64,000 nucleotides of DNA from Diplonema papillatum (GCA_030068145.1 JAPJBO010000196.1:62001-126000), one strand, 5' to 3'; shown: positions 9,676 through 19,937, counted from the stretch's first letter. Program-made: numbers and translations. Notes: a model not told the origin generated them from the letters alone.

Positions 9676-10790
9676 GCGTGAGTCTGCTGCGGGACAAGGT
9701 ATCGGTGCGCGGTTTGCGTGCGGGGGGTATGGCGGCCGCGAAGCTGCCGGCGGCCAGCTTTACTGGCGCCGTTCCAACGGCAAGCGACGGCACCAGCAGT
9801 CACCAACCGCGACCGACACACGACTCCCGCCCGTGTCAAGTTGACCCTTGCGAGTCTGCTGCGGGACAAGGTATCGGTGCGCGGTTTGCGTGCGGGGGGT
9901 ATGGCGGCCGCGAAGCTGCCGGCGGCCAGCTTTACTGGCGCCGTTCCAACGGCAAGCGACGGCACCAGCAGTCACCAACCGCGACCGACACACGACTCCC
10001 GCCCGTGTCAAGTTGACCCTTGCGAGTCTGCTGCGGGACAAGGTATCGGTGCGCGGTTTGCGTGCGGGGGGTATGGCGGCCGCGAAGCTGCCGGCGGCCA
10101 GCTTTACTGGCGCCGTTCCAACGGCAAGCGACGGCACCAGCAGTCACCAACCGCGACCGACACACGACTCCCGCCCGTGTCAAGTTGACCCTTGCGAGTC
10201 TGCTGCGGGACAAGGTATCGGTGCGCGGTTTGCGTGCGGGGGGTATGGCGGCCGCGAAGCTGCCGGCGGCCAGCTTTACTGGCGCCGTTCCAACGGCAAG
10301 CGACGGCACCAGCAGTCACCAACCGCGACCGACACACGACTCCCGCCCGTGTCAAGTTGACCCTTGCCAGTCTGCTGCGGGACAAGCGTGTCGGTTCGCG
10401 TACGGTGGATGGCAGCCGTGAAGCTGCCGGCGGCCAACTTTATTGCCGCCGTTCCAACGGCAAGCGACGGCACCAGCAGTCACGTGTCAAGTTGACCCTT
10501 GCGAGTCTGCTGCGGGACAAGCGTCTCGGTTTGCGTACGGTGGATGGCGGCCGCGAAGCTGCCGGCGGCCAGCTTTACTGGCGCCGTTCCAACGGCAAGC
10601 GACGGCACCAGCAGTCACCAACCGCGACCGACACACGGCTCCCGCCAGTGTCAAGTTGACCCTTGCGAGTCTGCTGCGGGACAAGCGTGTCGGTTCGCGT
10701 ACGGTGGATGGCAGCCGCGAAGCTGCCGGCGGCCAACTTTATTGCCGCCGTTCCAACGGCAAGCGACGGCAGCCTCGTGAGTTCTTGGAC
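9676..10790 (+). repeat. 172-bp tandem repeat
   Basis: Seven monomers start near 9676, 9847, 10019, 10191, 10363, 10498 and 10662. The first four are almost identical at 172 bp; the fifth to seventh are shorter and diverged (135-164 bp, last incomplete). 172 is not a multiple of three, so open frames across the array change frame at each monomer and I do not treat them as genes. The array begins immediately after the Sel1 gene stop. Confidence 0.9.
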
Positions 10791-10997
10791 AGCATATCAG
10801 TTCGTGTGCGATGGCATTGAAGGGTGGGCGGAGAACTTCGGAGTCGCGACCAGGAAACACCCTGCATGTCACCGACGACAGTGCGTCCAACGTACATAGC
10901 GGCACAGCATCCTCCGCGGATCGGCGTCTTTAACTGCATAACCGCGCGAACGAGCACTAGATCTGCTTGGGAGTGCATTCTTAATCTATCAGCACCT

Positions 10998-11087
10998 CTT
11001 GAGACAAACCTCTCGGTGCTTTTGACGAGGTAATCAACCGGCTGGCTGCAGATCTCCACAGCAGACTCTTGAAATACGAACCCTACC
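10998..11087 (+). repeat. Inverted repeat, left arm
   Basis: Nearly identical to the reverse complement of 13417-13506, about 2.3 kb away. A further 23-bp piece (CCGGTTTGCCGTGTCAGCAA) at 11328-11350 also pairs with 13391-13413 inverted, so the arrangement is rearranged rather than a simple palindrome. Confidence 0.75.
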
Positions 11088-11097
11088 TCCTGGAACT

Positions 11098-11235
11098 TCA
11101 TCGAATTGCCTGCCGCCTATCCCATGGTGAACCACGGTGCACCGCGGTCTATCAGGTCCATCCCTATTCCCTGGAGCTGTATTTCATCAGTCTGTCACGG
11201 TGTATCAGGAGGGCTTGGACCGGCTTAGTACGGCA
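11098..11235 (+). repeat. Dispersed repeat, copy also at 51776-51925
   Basis: Both copies contain CGGTCTATCAGGTCCATCCC, then a CTGGAGCTG or CTAGAGCTG segment, ending with GGACCGGCT. Identity is moderate. No coding content; family unknown. Confidence 0.6.
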
Positions 11236-12032
11236 TCTTTTCCCAAAAGCGCACCCCAACCCACCTACAACACCCTCGCCCGACTAAGCTTTCCATTGCT
11301 GTGTGCAAACCCCCACACACCCGGTTTGCCGTGTCAGCAATTTCGAGTACATTCTTAATCTATCAGCTCCTCCGGCGAAACAACTTACGCCCGCCATAGT
11401 ACGGTAGTCGTGAGGGGACCGAAAGCTCTCCGGAGATGGTCTTTGCGTTCTCACGCGCCGCTCGCCCTCTCAACACGAGCCGGTTGCCGGCCTTGAGGGG
11501 GAGGAAAGAGCCGCACTTAACGATCTTGTTCTATTGTACGCACGCAGGTAACTGCAACACCCCAAACAATGCCGCGGCATCCGAAAGGAAGTGGCCAAAG
11601 TCCTGCAAAAAGAAACGAATTCCTGCATTTCTTTCTTAATGGTACATCTGTACTGACGGGAACTTTTCCGGAACAACGGTTGCACATGGGACGAAAGAGA
11701 AAACGAAGCCAACGAAAAAGTGCTACTACAGGAAACCTCCCCAGAGAGGGTTATACCCTGTACACGCGAAGAACAAGAAACTTTTGCCTTATCGTTTTCA
11801 TCACCTCCGTCAGTTGATGCTGATCGTCCGTTGCTTTGTTTATCAGTGCAAGCCCCAACTCCGGAAATGTTCTTTTCTTTTGTTTCCAGAAAGGACATGG
11901 CTAGCCATAACCCATAACGAAAGCGTGCACCAAATACAACCCGTAACCATAGCCCTTTCTTGCACTAAGAGAACCCATTCATCAACGATCACACGGAGGC
12001 CCTAAACCCCCGGAATTTCAAGCGAACTTTAA

Positions 12033-12190
12033 CTTTGTTGAACGCTTACGCCCGCCACTAAACCCAGATTTACCTGTGTTTCGTGTGGGCTACAGCACAT
12101 TTACCTCCTTTGATCTATCGCAACTGGCGTGTCTCCTCAAGCATTTCCTACAAAGCAGGTGCTTTTACAAAAAAATAAATTCCCTCTGTT
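12033..12190 (-). repeat. Dispersed repeat (CACACGAAACACAGG family)
   Basis: In reverse complement this matches 54640-54775 and, more loosely, 44228-44420. A partial copy lies at 19405-19470. Shared landmarks are AAGCACCTGCTTTGTAGGAA, GAAATGCTTGAGG, GCCAGTTGCGA and CACACGAAACACAGGTAA. It directly adjoins the 11894-12033 repeat. Class unknown; possibly a SINE or non-autonomous transposon. Confidence 0.6.
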
Positions 12191-13416
12191 GGACATGGCT
12201 TGAGGAGCGTGATAGATCAATTTTTGACAGGATCCTCCTGCGGCCCCAGCGGAAAGGCGCCTTTCCGGGCGCGGATTGGGACCCGCCTACCACCAGTGCA
12301 AACTGTCTTTCCTGCATGCAGAAATATTCTTCATTTGCTCCCTTCCATATCCCCCCCCCGTCGAAATAAACACCGAGCGGGGGCCTCGGGATTGCTTACG
12401 AGAACAACCTCACGACAAACAACCGCTGAACGCGTTTATAATACGAACCTACCCCCCCCTTTAGGGATGTTCATCTCTGGCCTCGGATCAAGTTTCCTGC
12501 ATCATTCGATGCTTGACAGGCACCAGATAATGAGTGAAGGCTGGATCTTCGATTAACCCCCCCCCGCCGAGTCAACGGCCATTGGCATGCATTTCTGAGA
12601 CCTGACAGGACACGAGAAGGAGCGAACCCTAGTTTTCCCCGTATCCCCGTCCGTTTTTCTGAGTGTTCTTGCCCGGGAATATCTTTCCCTCTTCGCCACC
12701 CGCCCATTGCTCATTTCTTTCGAAACTCAACAGACCGGTCCGAGCAAAGCCGCCGCGAAAGTAGCCAATCACGGGCCTCGCCAGCCAGTCGTGTTCTCAA
12801 ACAGTGCCACCCACGCAAGCCTTGGCCAGTGCAGTTGCTTCGACCAAAGCGGGCTTCTTTCCCCCACGTATCCCGTCTTCACACGACATCCCAGCTACAG
12901 GCCCACATGTCGCGGCACGGCCCGTGATCGAGTTACAGAATTCGAAAGACGAATGGAGTAACGAGATCGATACGCTTTTTTTGCTTTCCTTTCCTAGTAT
13001 GTGCTCCACGCGCAAGGGAGGGCGCCTGCATCAATTGCAGCACCGGGGCCCTGGAGCATGGGTCTCTGGCTTGCCACGAAGAGCGTCTCTCTGGAAGTCG
13101 CTACGCCTGGGCCATGTCAAGCTATTTAGCATGTACTCAACTGCTGCAGCCGAGGGGGTCCAATGCCCCGACCGAAGTCACAGAGGGCGGAGTCCCCGCT
13201 TGCTCGGTTAGCCGGTTGCACGCTATCTTTTCATCTTTGTGGAGCGAATTCTTGCTCCTGCGCACGGCCACGCGTTCATTGCTGAACTCTGGCTTACGGC
13301 AATGCAAGCAGTGAACCGGCGACGCAAGACAGCAATGTCCTTTTCGACAAACACACTGCTTACTTGCCAGCAACCTTGGGAGTTCGAACTGCGAATTTGC
13401 TGACACGGCAAACCGG

Positions 13417-13506
13417 TTAGGGTTCGTATTTCAAGAGTCTGTTGTGGAGATCTGCAGCCAGCCGGTTGACTACCCTCGTCAAAAGCACCGAGAGGTTTGT
13501 CTCAAG
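13417..13506 (-). repeat. Inverted repeat, right arm
   Basis: Reverse-complement partner of 10998-11087 (GAAATACGAACCCTA ... CTTGAGACAAACCTC). The pair brackets about 2.3 kb of repeat-rich DNA. Confidence 0.75.
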
Positions 13507-13663
13507 CGCTTGCAGCTAGAAGAGCCAAATTCTTTGGAGTTTATTCACCCCTGGCTTCCGATGCAGAATAATAGTCACTGTCAGCAAGGTCTTCAGCTCG
13601 TAACGGGAGCATTTCTTGCATTTCCAAGTTTTTTTTTCCCCGACTTCACGCTATTCGTCTCGA

Positions 13664-14469
13664 TCAGGATATTCGTCCCTGCACCAACCTCACTAAAAAA
13701 AACCAAAATAACCAACATGCTCCGTCGCGCTATGGGCAAAGCAGAGCGAGCGACCGGCCGTGACCTGAACAAAGATGGCCGAGTCGGAACGGCGCCGAGA
13801 CGCAGGAAAGTGAAGCCGACGACGAAGGCAACCGGCGCCGTGAACAGAGGTATCCGCAAGGTGGAACCAGTCGTGCACAAAGATTTGAACGGCGACGGCA
13901 GGGTAGGCCGCCGCCCGGCCAGAGCAAAGGTACACAGAGGCCCTGCGCAGAAGATTGTCGGCACCGCAGAGCGCGCAACGCACAAAGACTTGAACAGAGA
14001 CGGTCGTGTCGGGACGTCGCGCAGCAGAGTCACGACGAGAAGAAGACCTGCTACTAGAACTACGACAGCGACACGCAGACCGGCGCGGCCGGTTCGCAGG
14101 CGGACGAAGCCAAACCCTGTCTCAAAGGTGGTCGGAACTGCTACCGCCACCACACGTCGTGTCACCCGCAAGCCCCGCGCTGTTGCCCACCGCAGGTAGG
14201 CACAGTGTCTCACTGTCTCACCTCTCAGCTGCGCACCAACCACCACAAAGCTACCAACTAACCCGTCTGGAGAATCGCCTGCCAGAGACTCCTGCTATCC
14301 GCCGGTTGCACCAACGCGTCAGTGTCAGGTTCTGCTAGGTGGCTAGCTTTTGCACTCCTCCCTCGTTTCCTCTCCCGTTGCAGTCTATCCTTTTTAGGCT
14401 CGCGCTGAGCCTCGGTAAACTGGAGTGTCCGCACTCATCGAATCCGTTTTTGTTGTTTCGCACGTTTTG
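13664..14469 (+). repeat. Tandem segmental duplication, unit 1
   Basis: About 800 bp, almost identical to 14752-15555. It contains the whole basic-protein gene with about 50 bp upstream and 270 bp downstream. Identity starts at TCAGGATATTCG and ends at CACGTTTTG. Differences are concentrated outside the coding frame. Confidence 0.9.
13717..14199 (+). CDS. Basic protein with three DxNxDGRVG loops (twin 1)
   Basis: 160 residues, no long acidic stretch, very rich in Arg, Lys, Thr and Pro. Three similar blocks each contain DLNKDGRVG, DLNGDGRVG or DLNRDGRVG, preceded by a short helix-like segment (AMGKAERATGR, GIRKVEPVVHK, IVGTAERATHK). DxNxDGxV is the calcium-binding loop pattern of EF-hand and dockerin modules. 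The C-terminal third is a histone- or protamine-like RRRPATRTTTATRRPARP tail. A nucleic-acid-associated role is inferred from charge only. A near-identical twin lies 1,088 bp downstream. The ATG is chosen because similarity between copies has clear coding character from there. Confidence 0.7.
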   Translation: MLRRAMGKAERATGRDLNKDGRVGTAPRRRKVKPTTKATGAVNRGIRKVEPVVHKDLNGDGRVGRRPARAKVHRGPAQKIVGTAERATHKDLNRDGRVGTSRSRVTTRRRPATRTTTATRRPARPVRRRTKPNPVSKVVGTATATTRRVTRKPRAVAHRR

Positions 14470-14751
14470 GGGTCGGTACAGTTGCTCAATGCATGGAACG
14501 GACTGTTGCCGACAGGTCTTGTTTACGTCCCCTTGTGGCGACAGTTGGTTCCAGCGGTGCATGATGTTGCAAGAGTCTCTTCCGACAGAGCTCTCTTGTA
14601 CAGCAGCAATAACCGGTAGTGTTGAGAACGCTAGAAGAGCCATGATTTTTGTGGAGTTCGTTCACTCCTAAATTTGGTCAGAATAGTCACAGCCAACACG
14701 GTTCAGCAATGTACTTCTTGCACTTCAAGGTAGACGGAATGCGCTCCTCGC

Positions 14752-15555
14752 TCAGGATATTCGTCCCTGCACCAACCTCACTAAAAAAAACCAAAATAAC
14801 CAACATGCTCCGTCGCGCTATGGGCAAAGCAGAGCGAGCGACCGGCCGTGACCTGAACAAAGACGGCCGAGTCGGAACGGCGCCGAGACGCAGGAAAGTG
14901 AAGCCGACGACGAAGGCAACCGGCGCCGTGAACAGAGGTATCCGCAAGGTGGAACCAGTCGTGCACAAAGATTTGAACGGCGACGGCAGGGTAGGCCGCC
15001 GCCCGGCCAGAGCAAAGGTACACAGAGGCCCTGCGCAGAAGATTGTCGGCACCGCAGAGCGCGCAACGCACAAAGACTTGAACAGAGACGGTCGTGTCGG
15101 GACGTCGCGCAGCAGAGTCACGACGAGAAGAAGACCTGCTACTAGAACTACGACAGCGACACGCAGACCGGCGCGGCCGGTTCGCAGGCGGACGAAGCCA
15201 AACCCTGTCTCAAAGGTGGTCGGAACTGCTACCGCCACCACACGTCGTGTCACCCGCAAGCCCCGCGCTGTTGCCCACCGCAGGTAGGCACAGTGTCTCA
15301 CATCTCAGCTGCGCACCAACCACCTACAAAGCTACCAACTAACCCATGTCTCGGCCTATTGCTTGCCAGAGACTCCTGCCATCCGCCATTTGCACCAACG
15401 CGTCAGCGTCAGGTGTTCTGCTAGGCGGCTAGCTTCTGCCTTCCTCCCTCGTTTCCTCTCCCGTTGCAGTCTATCCTTTTTAGGCTCGCGCTGAGCCTCG
15501 GTAAACTGGAGTGTCCGCACTCATCGAATCCGTTTTTGTTGTTTCACACGTTTTG
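14752..15555 (+). repeat. Tandem segmental duplication, unit 2
   Basis: Second unit of the duplication. Its right boundary coincides with the start of a reverse-transcriptase fragment, so the junction may be linked to that retroelement. Confidence 0.9.
14805..15287 (+). CDS. Basic protein with three DxNxDGRVG loops (twin 2)
   Basis: Encodes the same 160-residue protein as 13717-14199; the visible nucleotide difference is a silent GAT/GAC change in the first loop. The common upstream segment shared by both copies (from TCAGGATATTCG) probably contains the 5' leader. Such identity implies very recent duplication or gene conversion. Both copies are intact and may be expressed; nothing shows which is ancestral. 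Confidence 0.7.
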   Translation: MLRRAMGKAERATGRDLNKDGRVGTAPRRRKVKPTTKATGAVNRGIRKVEPVVHKDLNGDGRVGRRPARAKVHRGPAQKIVGTAERATHKDLNRDGRVGTSRSRVTTRRRPATRTTTATRRPARPVRRRTKPNPVSKVVGTATATTRRVTRKPRAVAHRR

Positions 15556-16450
15556 AGAGAGAGGTGCGAGAAGTCGATCGAGCCTCAACCGACGGAAGTT
15601 GTGGCTACGTGGTGGCACGAGGGAGCCGGAAGACTCGAGTGAAAGACCTCGACTTCATGGATGACATAGCAGTTCTGGCACGAACATCGAGAGCAGCAAC
15701 CCAAATGCTGCGGCGTCTGCACCTCACGGCGAAACGATTTGGACTGAAGGTAAACTACGGCCAAGGGAAAACTGAGGTGATGGTAATCGGAGATCCGATA
15801 CCCAGACACGTGCAACGGCCAGAAGGAGGACTACAAGTACCTTGGGTGCATGCTGCAGTCCAGCATGACCGACTTCCTGCGAAACAAGCAACTAGCGTGG
15901 GTCGCCCTACACAAGCTCAAAGCAACGTGGCGGTCAACGCTGGCGATGGCAACGAAGGCTTGGCTGTTTCGGTGTCTGGTTCTCAGCATCTTCCTGGCTG
16001 GAGCGGAAGCATGGGTGGTGGGGACCGAGTTACGTGCAGACGTGATAGGGGCGTACACGTGTATGGTCCGCTACGTGAAGGGGATCAAAGTGTACAGCCG
16101 TGACACGCGCATGAAGAACTCAGAGCTGATGGTCGGTTTCCCGAGGATCGAGGCGGTGCTGCAAGAGAAGCGTCTGCGGTTTGCGGCGCACTGCATGCGT
16201 TCTGATCAGCCGATTGCTCGCGGACCAGCTTCGGGCGAGACGAGTGGGGCGACCACTGCTGTCTTTCGAACGAGTAATCTGCAACGATCTCGCGGAAAGG
16301 GACCGGACAAAAATCCGGGAGTGGATGGAGGACCGGGAGGTCTGGGACGCAAAGGTGAAAGAAGTCGTCGCGAACACACTCAAGAACGTCGAAGAGCCGC
16401 CGCGCAAAGTACGGAAGCTCATACGGCCCCGGGGGCAAGGCTCCGGACGA
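15554..16450 (+). pseudogene. Frameshifted LINE-type reverse transcriptase fragment
   Basis: Three successive frames make up one diverged polymerase end. The first (from 15564) has FMDDIAVLARTS, the F/YxDD catalytic box, then a thumb-like FGLKVNYGQGKTEVM. A frameshift near 15815 leads to DYKYLGCML and a helical region ending LRFAAHCMRSD. A second shift near 16215 leads to GRPLLSF and DLAERDRTKIREWMEDRE, typical of non-LTR element C-termini. The 5' end is missing, as expected for a truncated retrotransposon copy. Frameshifts and truncation make it non-functional. Confidence 0.8.
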
Positions 16451-16493
16451 CGACAAAAGACGACAACAACAGCTGCTGCAAGAAGACAACGAC

Positions 16494-17122
16494 GCATTCT
16501 GGCCCTTCGCTACATCGATGAACTGGTCTGCTCGGCGCCGCGGTGCCATGTCAAAGCCTGCGCAGAACACTGCATCAATTGTCATTTTCCGCTGACAGCC
16601 CATAATCCGCTGTACCCCACACTGAGATGCCACCTTTGCGAAAGGTACACCTCATCCGAATGCTGTCACGGCTTGACAGTTTCTGCTGCCGCCGCACTTG
16701 AATCGTTTGAATGCAAACACTGCTCCGTTTTACTCCCGTATCTGCGGGGGTCTGAGTGCCGGAACTGTCGCCCATGCACGCAGGTGAAGAAAAGGGTCAA
16801 GGTGGCCGCGCTGGTGCGAGCCTTGGTCAAGTGGCTGACGGCGTGCAAGCCGAAGCCGGCCGCGAAGTTGACGAAGACGCGCCCCGCGGCCAAAAAAGCC
16901 GCAAGCCGCGCCCGTCGTCTCGAACCCCCGCAAATCCCTCGACGCCGCGAGAACGCGCCCGCGGACACCCCCCGCTGCTGCGCGAGCCCAACAAAACACC
17001 CCGCGTGGCCGCGCGCACGCCGGCGCCGCCGCAAACCGACCATTTTCCCCCATCCCGCAAAACAAAGACCGGCAGCACCACCGCACGCGTCGCATCTTCC
17101 ATTTTTTTTGTGTGTGTGTTAA
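16494..17122 (+). CDS. Cys-rich putative zinc-binding ORF with basic tail
   Basis: The open frame begins upstream within the retroelement remnant (16181) and reads through 16494, where a repeated segment starts. Residues encoded by 16520-16770 contain many Cys/His pairs: CSAPRCHVKACAEHCINCH, CHLCERY, ECCHG, ECKHC and CRNC, a PHD- or RING-like spacing. From 16783 the sequence switches to a Lys/Ala-rich basic segment nearly identical to 18075-18330. Relative to that copy it has one extra A near 16905, shifting the frame. The first 120 bp recur at 47690-47812. It may be a chimeric retroelement product or a decayed gene. Confidence 0.4.
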
Positions 17123-17125
17123 CAA

Positions 17126-17197
17126 TGCATTGTTGGTACTAAAAATTAGTAGTTGGCAGCGTGCATTGTTGGTACTAAAAATTAGTAGTTGGCAGCG
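17126..17197 (+). repeat. 36-bp direct duplication
   Basis: Two perfect copies of a 36-bp unit (TGCATTGTTGGTACT ... GTTGGCAGCG) at 17126-17161 and 17162-17197. Confidence 0.9.
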
Positions 17198-17264
17198 TAC
17201 TACATGAAACTTACCAAAGCAGGTGAGTTCCGCTAATGCGCACAAACAAAAAAGGAAACGCAAA

Positions 17265-17702
17265 ATGCCCGCACCCACCAAGGAGGATCTGGACTTGACC
17301 CAGGTGAAGTGGAAAGACGTCCCCGTTCCCGAGGAGCTTATCGGACCGAATAGGGCAATGCCGGGGGAACAGTGCGTGTTCTACCCAACGTGCGACACCT
17401 TGCACTCTAACGTACTAATTTTTTTGCGATAACCAGTAACCACCTCCTTAGTGAGCATACTTGTTACAGCTAGAAAGGTACGTTGGCAGCGGTTTAGCCT
17501 GAACGCGTACAGGTCAAATCGCACTAACAAAGATCGAAGATCTTAGAAGATCAATACTATTCCGACGAGAACTAACACTTGTACAAAGGTTATTACCTCG
17601 TCGTTCCCGAGAAAAACACCGTAATTTTACAATCTTGCGGGTTGCCATTCAAGACAGCGTGTTTGGTGGTTGATCAGAATTCCTTACCTGAATATCCACA
17701 GG
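17265..17702 (+). CDS. Possible split gene, unrecognised
   Basis: An ATG at 17265 opens a frame reading MPAPTKEDLDLTQVKWKD and on to about 17410. A second coding-like block at 17583-17702 reads GYYLVVPEKNTVILQSCG and ends at a strong donor-like CAGG|GTAAGT. The two need an intron between about 17410 and 17583 whose exact sites I cannot fix. Protein-like composition is the only support. The segment 17461-17525 also resembles 19509-19575, so part may be repeat. Confidence 0.22.
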
Positions 17703-18049
17703 GTAAGTACAAGTGGGAAAAACGATCAACCGGCACGCACAAACAAAACGAAGCGCCTGTCTTTTTAACGAGGGCAAAGGAAAGGCGTCGTTGTCGTACG
17801 TGCGCGAAGGACCTGCTTTGTGTTTCTTTACATGGCAGGTTCCAACGATGCCCACCTTCTTTTTTGTGCTGACACTGGTACGTGGTTCCAAAAAAAAACA
17901 GTCTTGCGGGTTGCTCGGGAGGCAGCGACAACTCATGCGAAGCTCCAACTATATACCCCCGGATTTCCAAAATGAACTTGCACTCCATAAAAAAACACAA
18001 AGGTTCCAACAAAAAATAAGTAAATAGAAAGCACCGTACCACCGGCACC

Positions 18050-18502
18050 ATGTTCCACAGAGGGAGAGTCCACACCGGCCAGGTGAAGAAAAGGGTCAAG
18101 GTGGCCGCGCTGGTGCGAGCCTTGGTCAAGCGGCTGACGGCGTGCAAGCCGAAGCCGGCCGCGAAGCAGAGGCGCCCCGCGGCCAAAAAGTCGCAAGTCG
18201 CGCCCGTCGTCTCGAACCCCCTCAAATCCCTCGACGCCGCGAGAACGCGCCTGCGGGCACCCCCCGCCGCTGCGAAGCCCAACAAAGTACCCGGCGCAGC
18301 CCTGCGCACGCCGGCGCCGCCGGCCGCCGCCCGAAAACCGTCGGCGACGTCCGTCCACAGACAGACACACCCCACCAAAGGCCAGCGGAAGACCGGGTTC
18401 TTGCTGCGGCGCTTCGGGATATCCTCGAAGTCGGCGACGAAGTCCTACGTAGGGATACCGCACCTGCGCCGGCACACCCGTCACGGCCGTCACAAGCTCT
18501 GA
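18050..18502 (+). CDS. Small basic Lys/Ala/Pro-rich protein
   Basis: 150 residues starting MFHRGRVHTGQVKKRVK. The first third has a helix-like VKVAALVRALVKRLTACK, the middle is Ala/Pro/Lys-rich like a linker-histone tail, and the end is GKxGFLLRRFG followed by a His/Arg-rich terminus HTRHGRHKL. Nucleotides 18075-18330 are nearly identical to 16783-17040, where one extra base changes the frame, so one of the two is disrupted; this one keeps a full frame with its own ATG. No recognised family; a nucleic-acid-binding role would fit the composition only. Confidence 0.45.
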   Translation: MFHRGRVHTGQVKKRVKVAALVRALVKRLTACKPKPAAKQRRPAAKKSQVAPVVSNPLKSLDAARTRLRAPPAAAKPNKVPGAALRTPAPPAAARKPSATSVHRQTHPTKGQRKTGFLLRRFGISSKSATKSYVGIPHLRRHTRHGRHKL

Positions 18503-18639
18503 GCTGCCCATTGTCGCCCCGTTCATGCTGGCATCAACCATGCATTAGAGGCAGTGCTCTGCCTAAACATTAAACTAAGATTCTCCCCTCCTGCGCACTG
18601 TGCTCTGCGGAGTTTACTTCGCAGATTGCCGCCGCAAAA

Positions 18640-18812
18640 AAGAACGGGTGGTCCTGGCTGTGACGAGCTACGAACAGGCGTCTGACAAACCAGACTCACA
18701 CCGCTGTCCTGTCCGCAGACACTCAGGTTCCGCTGATGGTGGTCCGCCTTATGTGTCCGTGGCTTAAAGGACCGAAACACGGCGCAGACAGGCCACCGGT
18801 GCGGTGTTGAAG
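18640..18812 (+). repeat. Dispersed repeat family 1
   Basis: Copy of a ~200-bp family with landmarks GGTGGTCCTGGCTGTGACGA, CACTCAGGTTCCGC, GGTCCGCCTTATGTGTCCGT and GGACCGAAACACGG. Other copies: 20270-20385 (partial), 29999-30191, 43833-44025 (diverged), 50091-51218 (interrupted) and 52318-52528. No coding potential. A SINE-like nature is suggested by direct repeats around the 29999 copy. Confidence 0.7.
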
Positions 18813-19236
18813 ACACATGCAAACCTCCACCCACACGAGCCCCATCGACTGTGACACGTTGCACAATGCGACGTTACCGTCTGGCAAGCAATGCAAGCAC
18901 GACGCACCGCGGCTGAAAGGGGAGACGAGACGCATCGGTTCACGCTGGCAAAGAACGAAACCATGCATGCAACAGGAGCACGACGTCCTCAGGTGATCCA
19001 GACGACCGGACACCGCGCGGAGAGGCAAATTATATGGTTGTCGCGTACTGCCAGCAACCAAATACGAAAAATAATCTCAAGCGAACTTTCACTGTGTAAC
19101 TTATAAGTAAATGGGTACTCGGTTCCTTCTTGGAAGGTGTCCATTCCATTTCGGCCGATGGACGGCTTTCCAGTACCGGACAGCGAGTCCTGTCGGCGAG
19201 CAGCAAAAAGTAGAATGAGGAAAAAAAGCAATCCAT

Positions 19237-19327
19237 CTAACCCGAGCAACTTCCGCCGGTAGAGAGATCCTGTCAAAAGGAATCAACTGCCTTCGGGTGG
19301 GCTTGTCTGACACTTGCTGTCGTTAGG
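19237..19327 (+). repeat. Dispersed repeat family 2 (CCTTCGGGTGGGC)
   Basis: Landmarks are ACTTCCGCCGG, GGAATCAACTGCCTTCGGG and GTCTGACACTTGCTGTCGTT. Further copies at 8058-8100, 8556-8600, 28330-28392, 40628-40683 and 45345-45412. The 3' part ending TTGCTGTCGTTGG is best conserved; copies differ by one or two indels. No coding content; class unknown. Confidence 0.7.
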
Positions 19328-19616
19328 GAATACTCAGAGGGGCCGTGCCTAGTGCTTAATTCGACGGAAGCAGGGAAATAAATAATATAACTACGAATGA
19401 GACTCTTCTGTTGAACGTTTACGCCCTACACTATACCCAGGTTTGCCTGTGTTTCGTGTGGGCATACAGTATTTCTGCGGCAACCAATTTCTGCTTCCCT
19501 GGAGATAGTATTTGTTACAGCTAAAAAGAACGTTGGCAGCAGCTTAACCAGAACACATGTAGGTTACACCTCACAAAAGTGCTTTACAACAGGCGGCCTT
19601 CTCGTGTATTCCTGCG

Positions 19617-19841
19617 TACCTACCCCCCCCCGTGCATAAGATGGATAGCCAAACCCCCTTGATTAAGATGGAAAACGGGCGAGAATGCCAATCCATCTTA
19701 AACACGGGTGTGAGGTAAGGCGACTACACTGTAGTCTACAGGGCCCCCGTGTTTAAGATGGATACCCCCCTTGATGAAGATGGATACCGCCAAAACCCGA
19801 ATTCTTCATCCATCTTATGCACGGGGGGGGGGGGGTAGGTA
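19617..19841. mobile_element. Double-hairpin element with TACCTACCCC ends (second)
   Basis: 225 bp. The left end is TACCTACCCCCCCCC and the right is GGGGGGGGTAGGTA. Inside, GTGCATAAGATGGAT pairs with ATCCATCTTAAACACGGG, and after ~45 bp CCCGTGTTTAAGATGGATA pairs with TCCATCTTATGCACGGGG. The ends and four-arm plan match the element at 1895-2177, but arm sequences are unrelated. The spacer carries its own small palindrome CTGTAGTCTACAG. No ORF. Confidence 0.65.
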
Positions 19842-19885
19842 AGAAAGAAAAAATGAACCCATTTCCTAGTGAAGTCTAGTCACAA

Positions 19886-19937
19886 AGGTCACCCGGCGAC
19901 CCTAAAATCTCGGAGTCTCAAGCGAACCTTACCTCAA
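19886..19937 (+). repeat. Short dispersed leader-like repeat
   Basis: Copy of the ~55-bp motif CACCCGGCGACCCTAAAAT ... TCTCAAGCGAAC. Full copies also at 3932-3988, 11982-12033 and 49645-49698; cores only at 327-349, 1218-1240, 19073-19097, 42631-42651 and 42978-42998. Confidence 0.65.

Larger units (their letters stand above)
10791..13663. other. Repeat-rich stretch without clear genes
   Basis: Holds one arm of a 90-bp inverted pair (10998-11087; partner 13417-13506), a repeat shared with 51776-51925, two direct copies of ATTCTTAATCTATCAGC (near 10977 and 11350), and two dispersed repeats at 11894-12190. I find no ORF with domain-like content. Confidence 0.5.

Noticed and set aside
9672..10820. 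Overlapping ORFs of 90-170 codons across the 172-bp repeat
   Set aside because: The unit is not a multiple of three and the frames are by-products of a GC-rich satellite.
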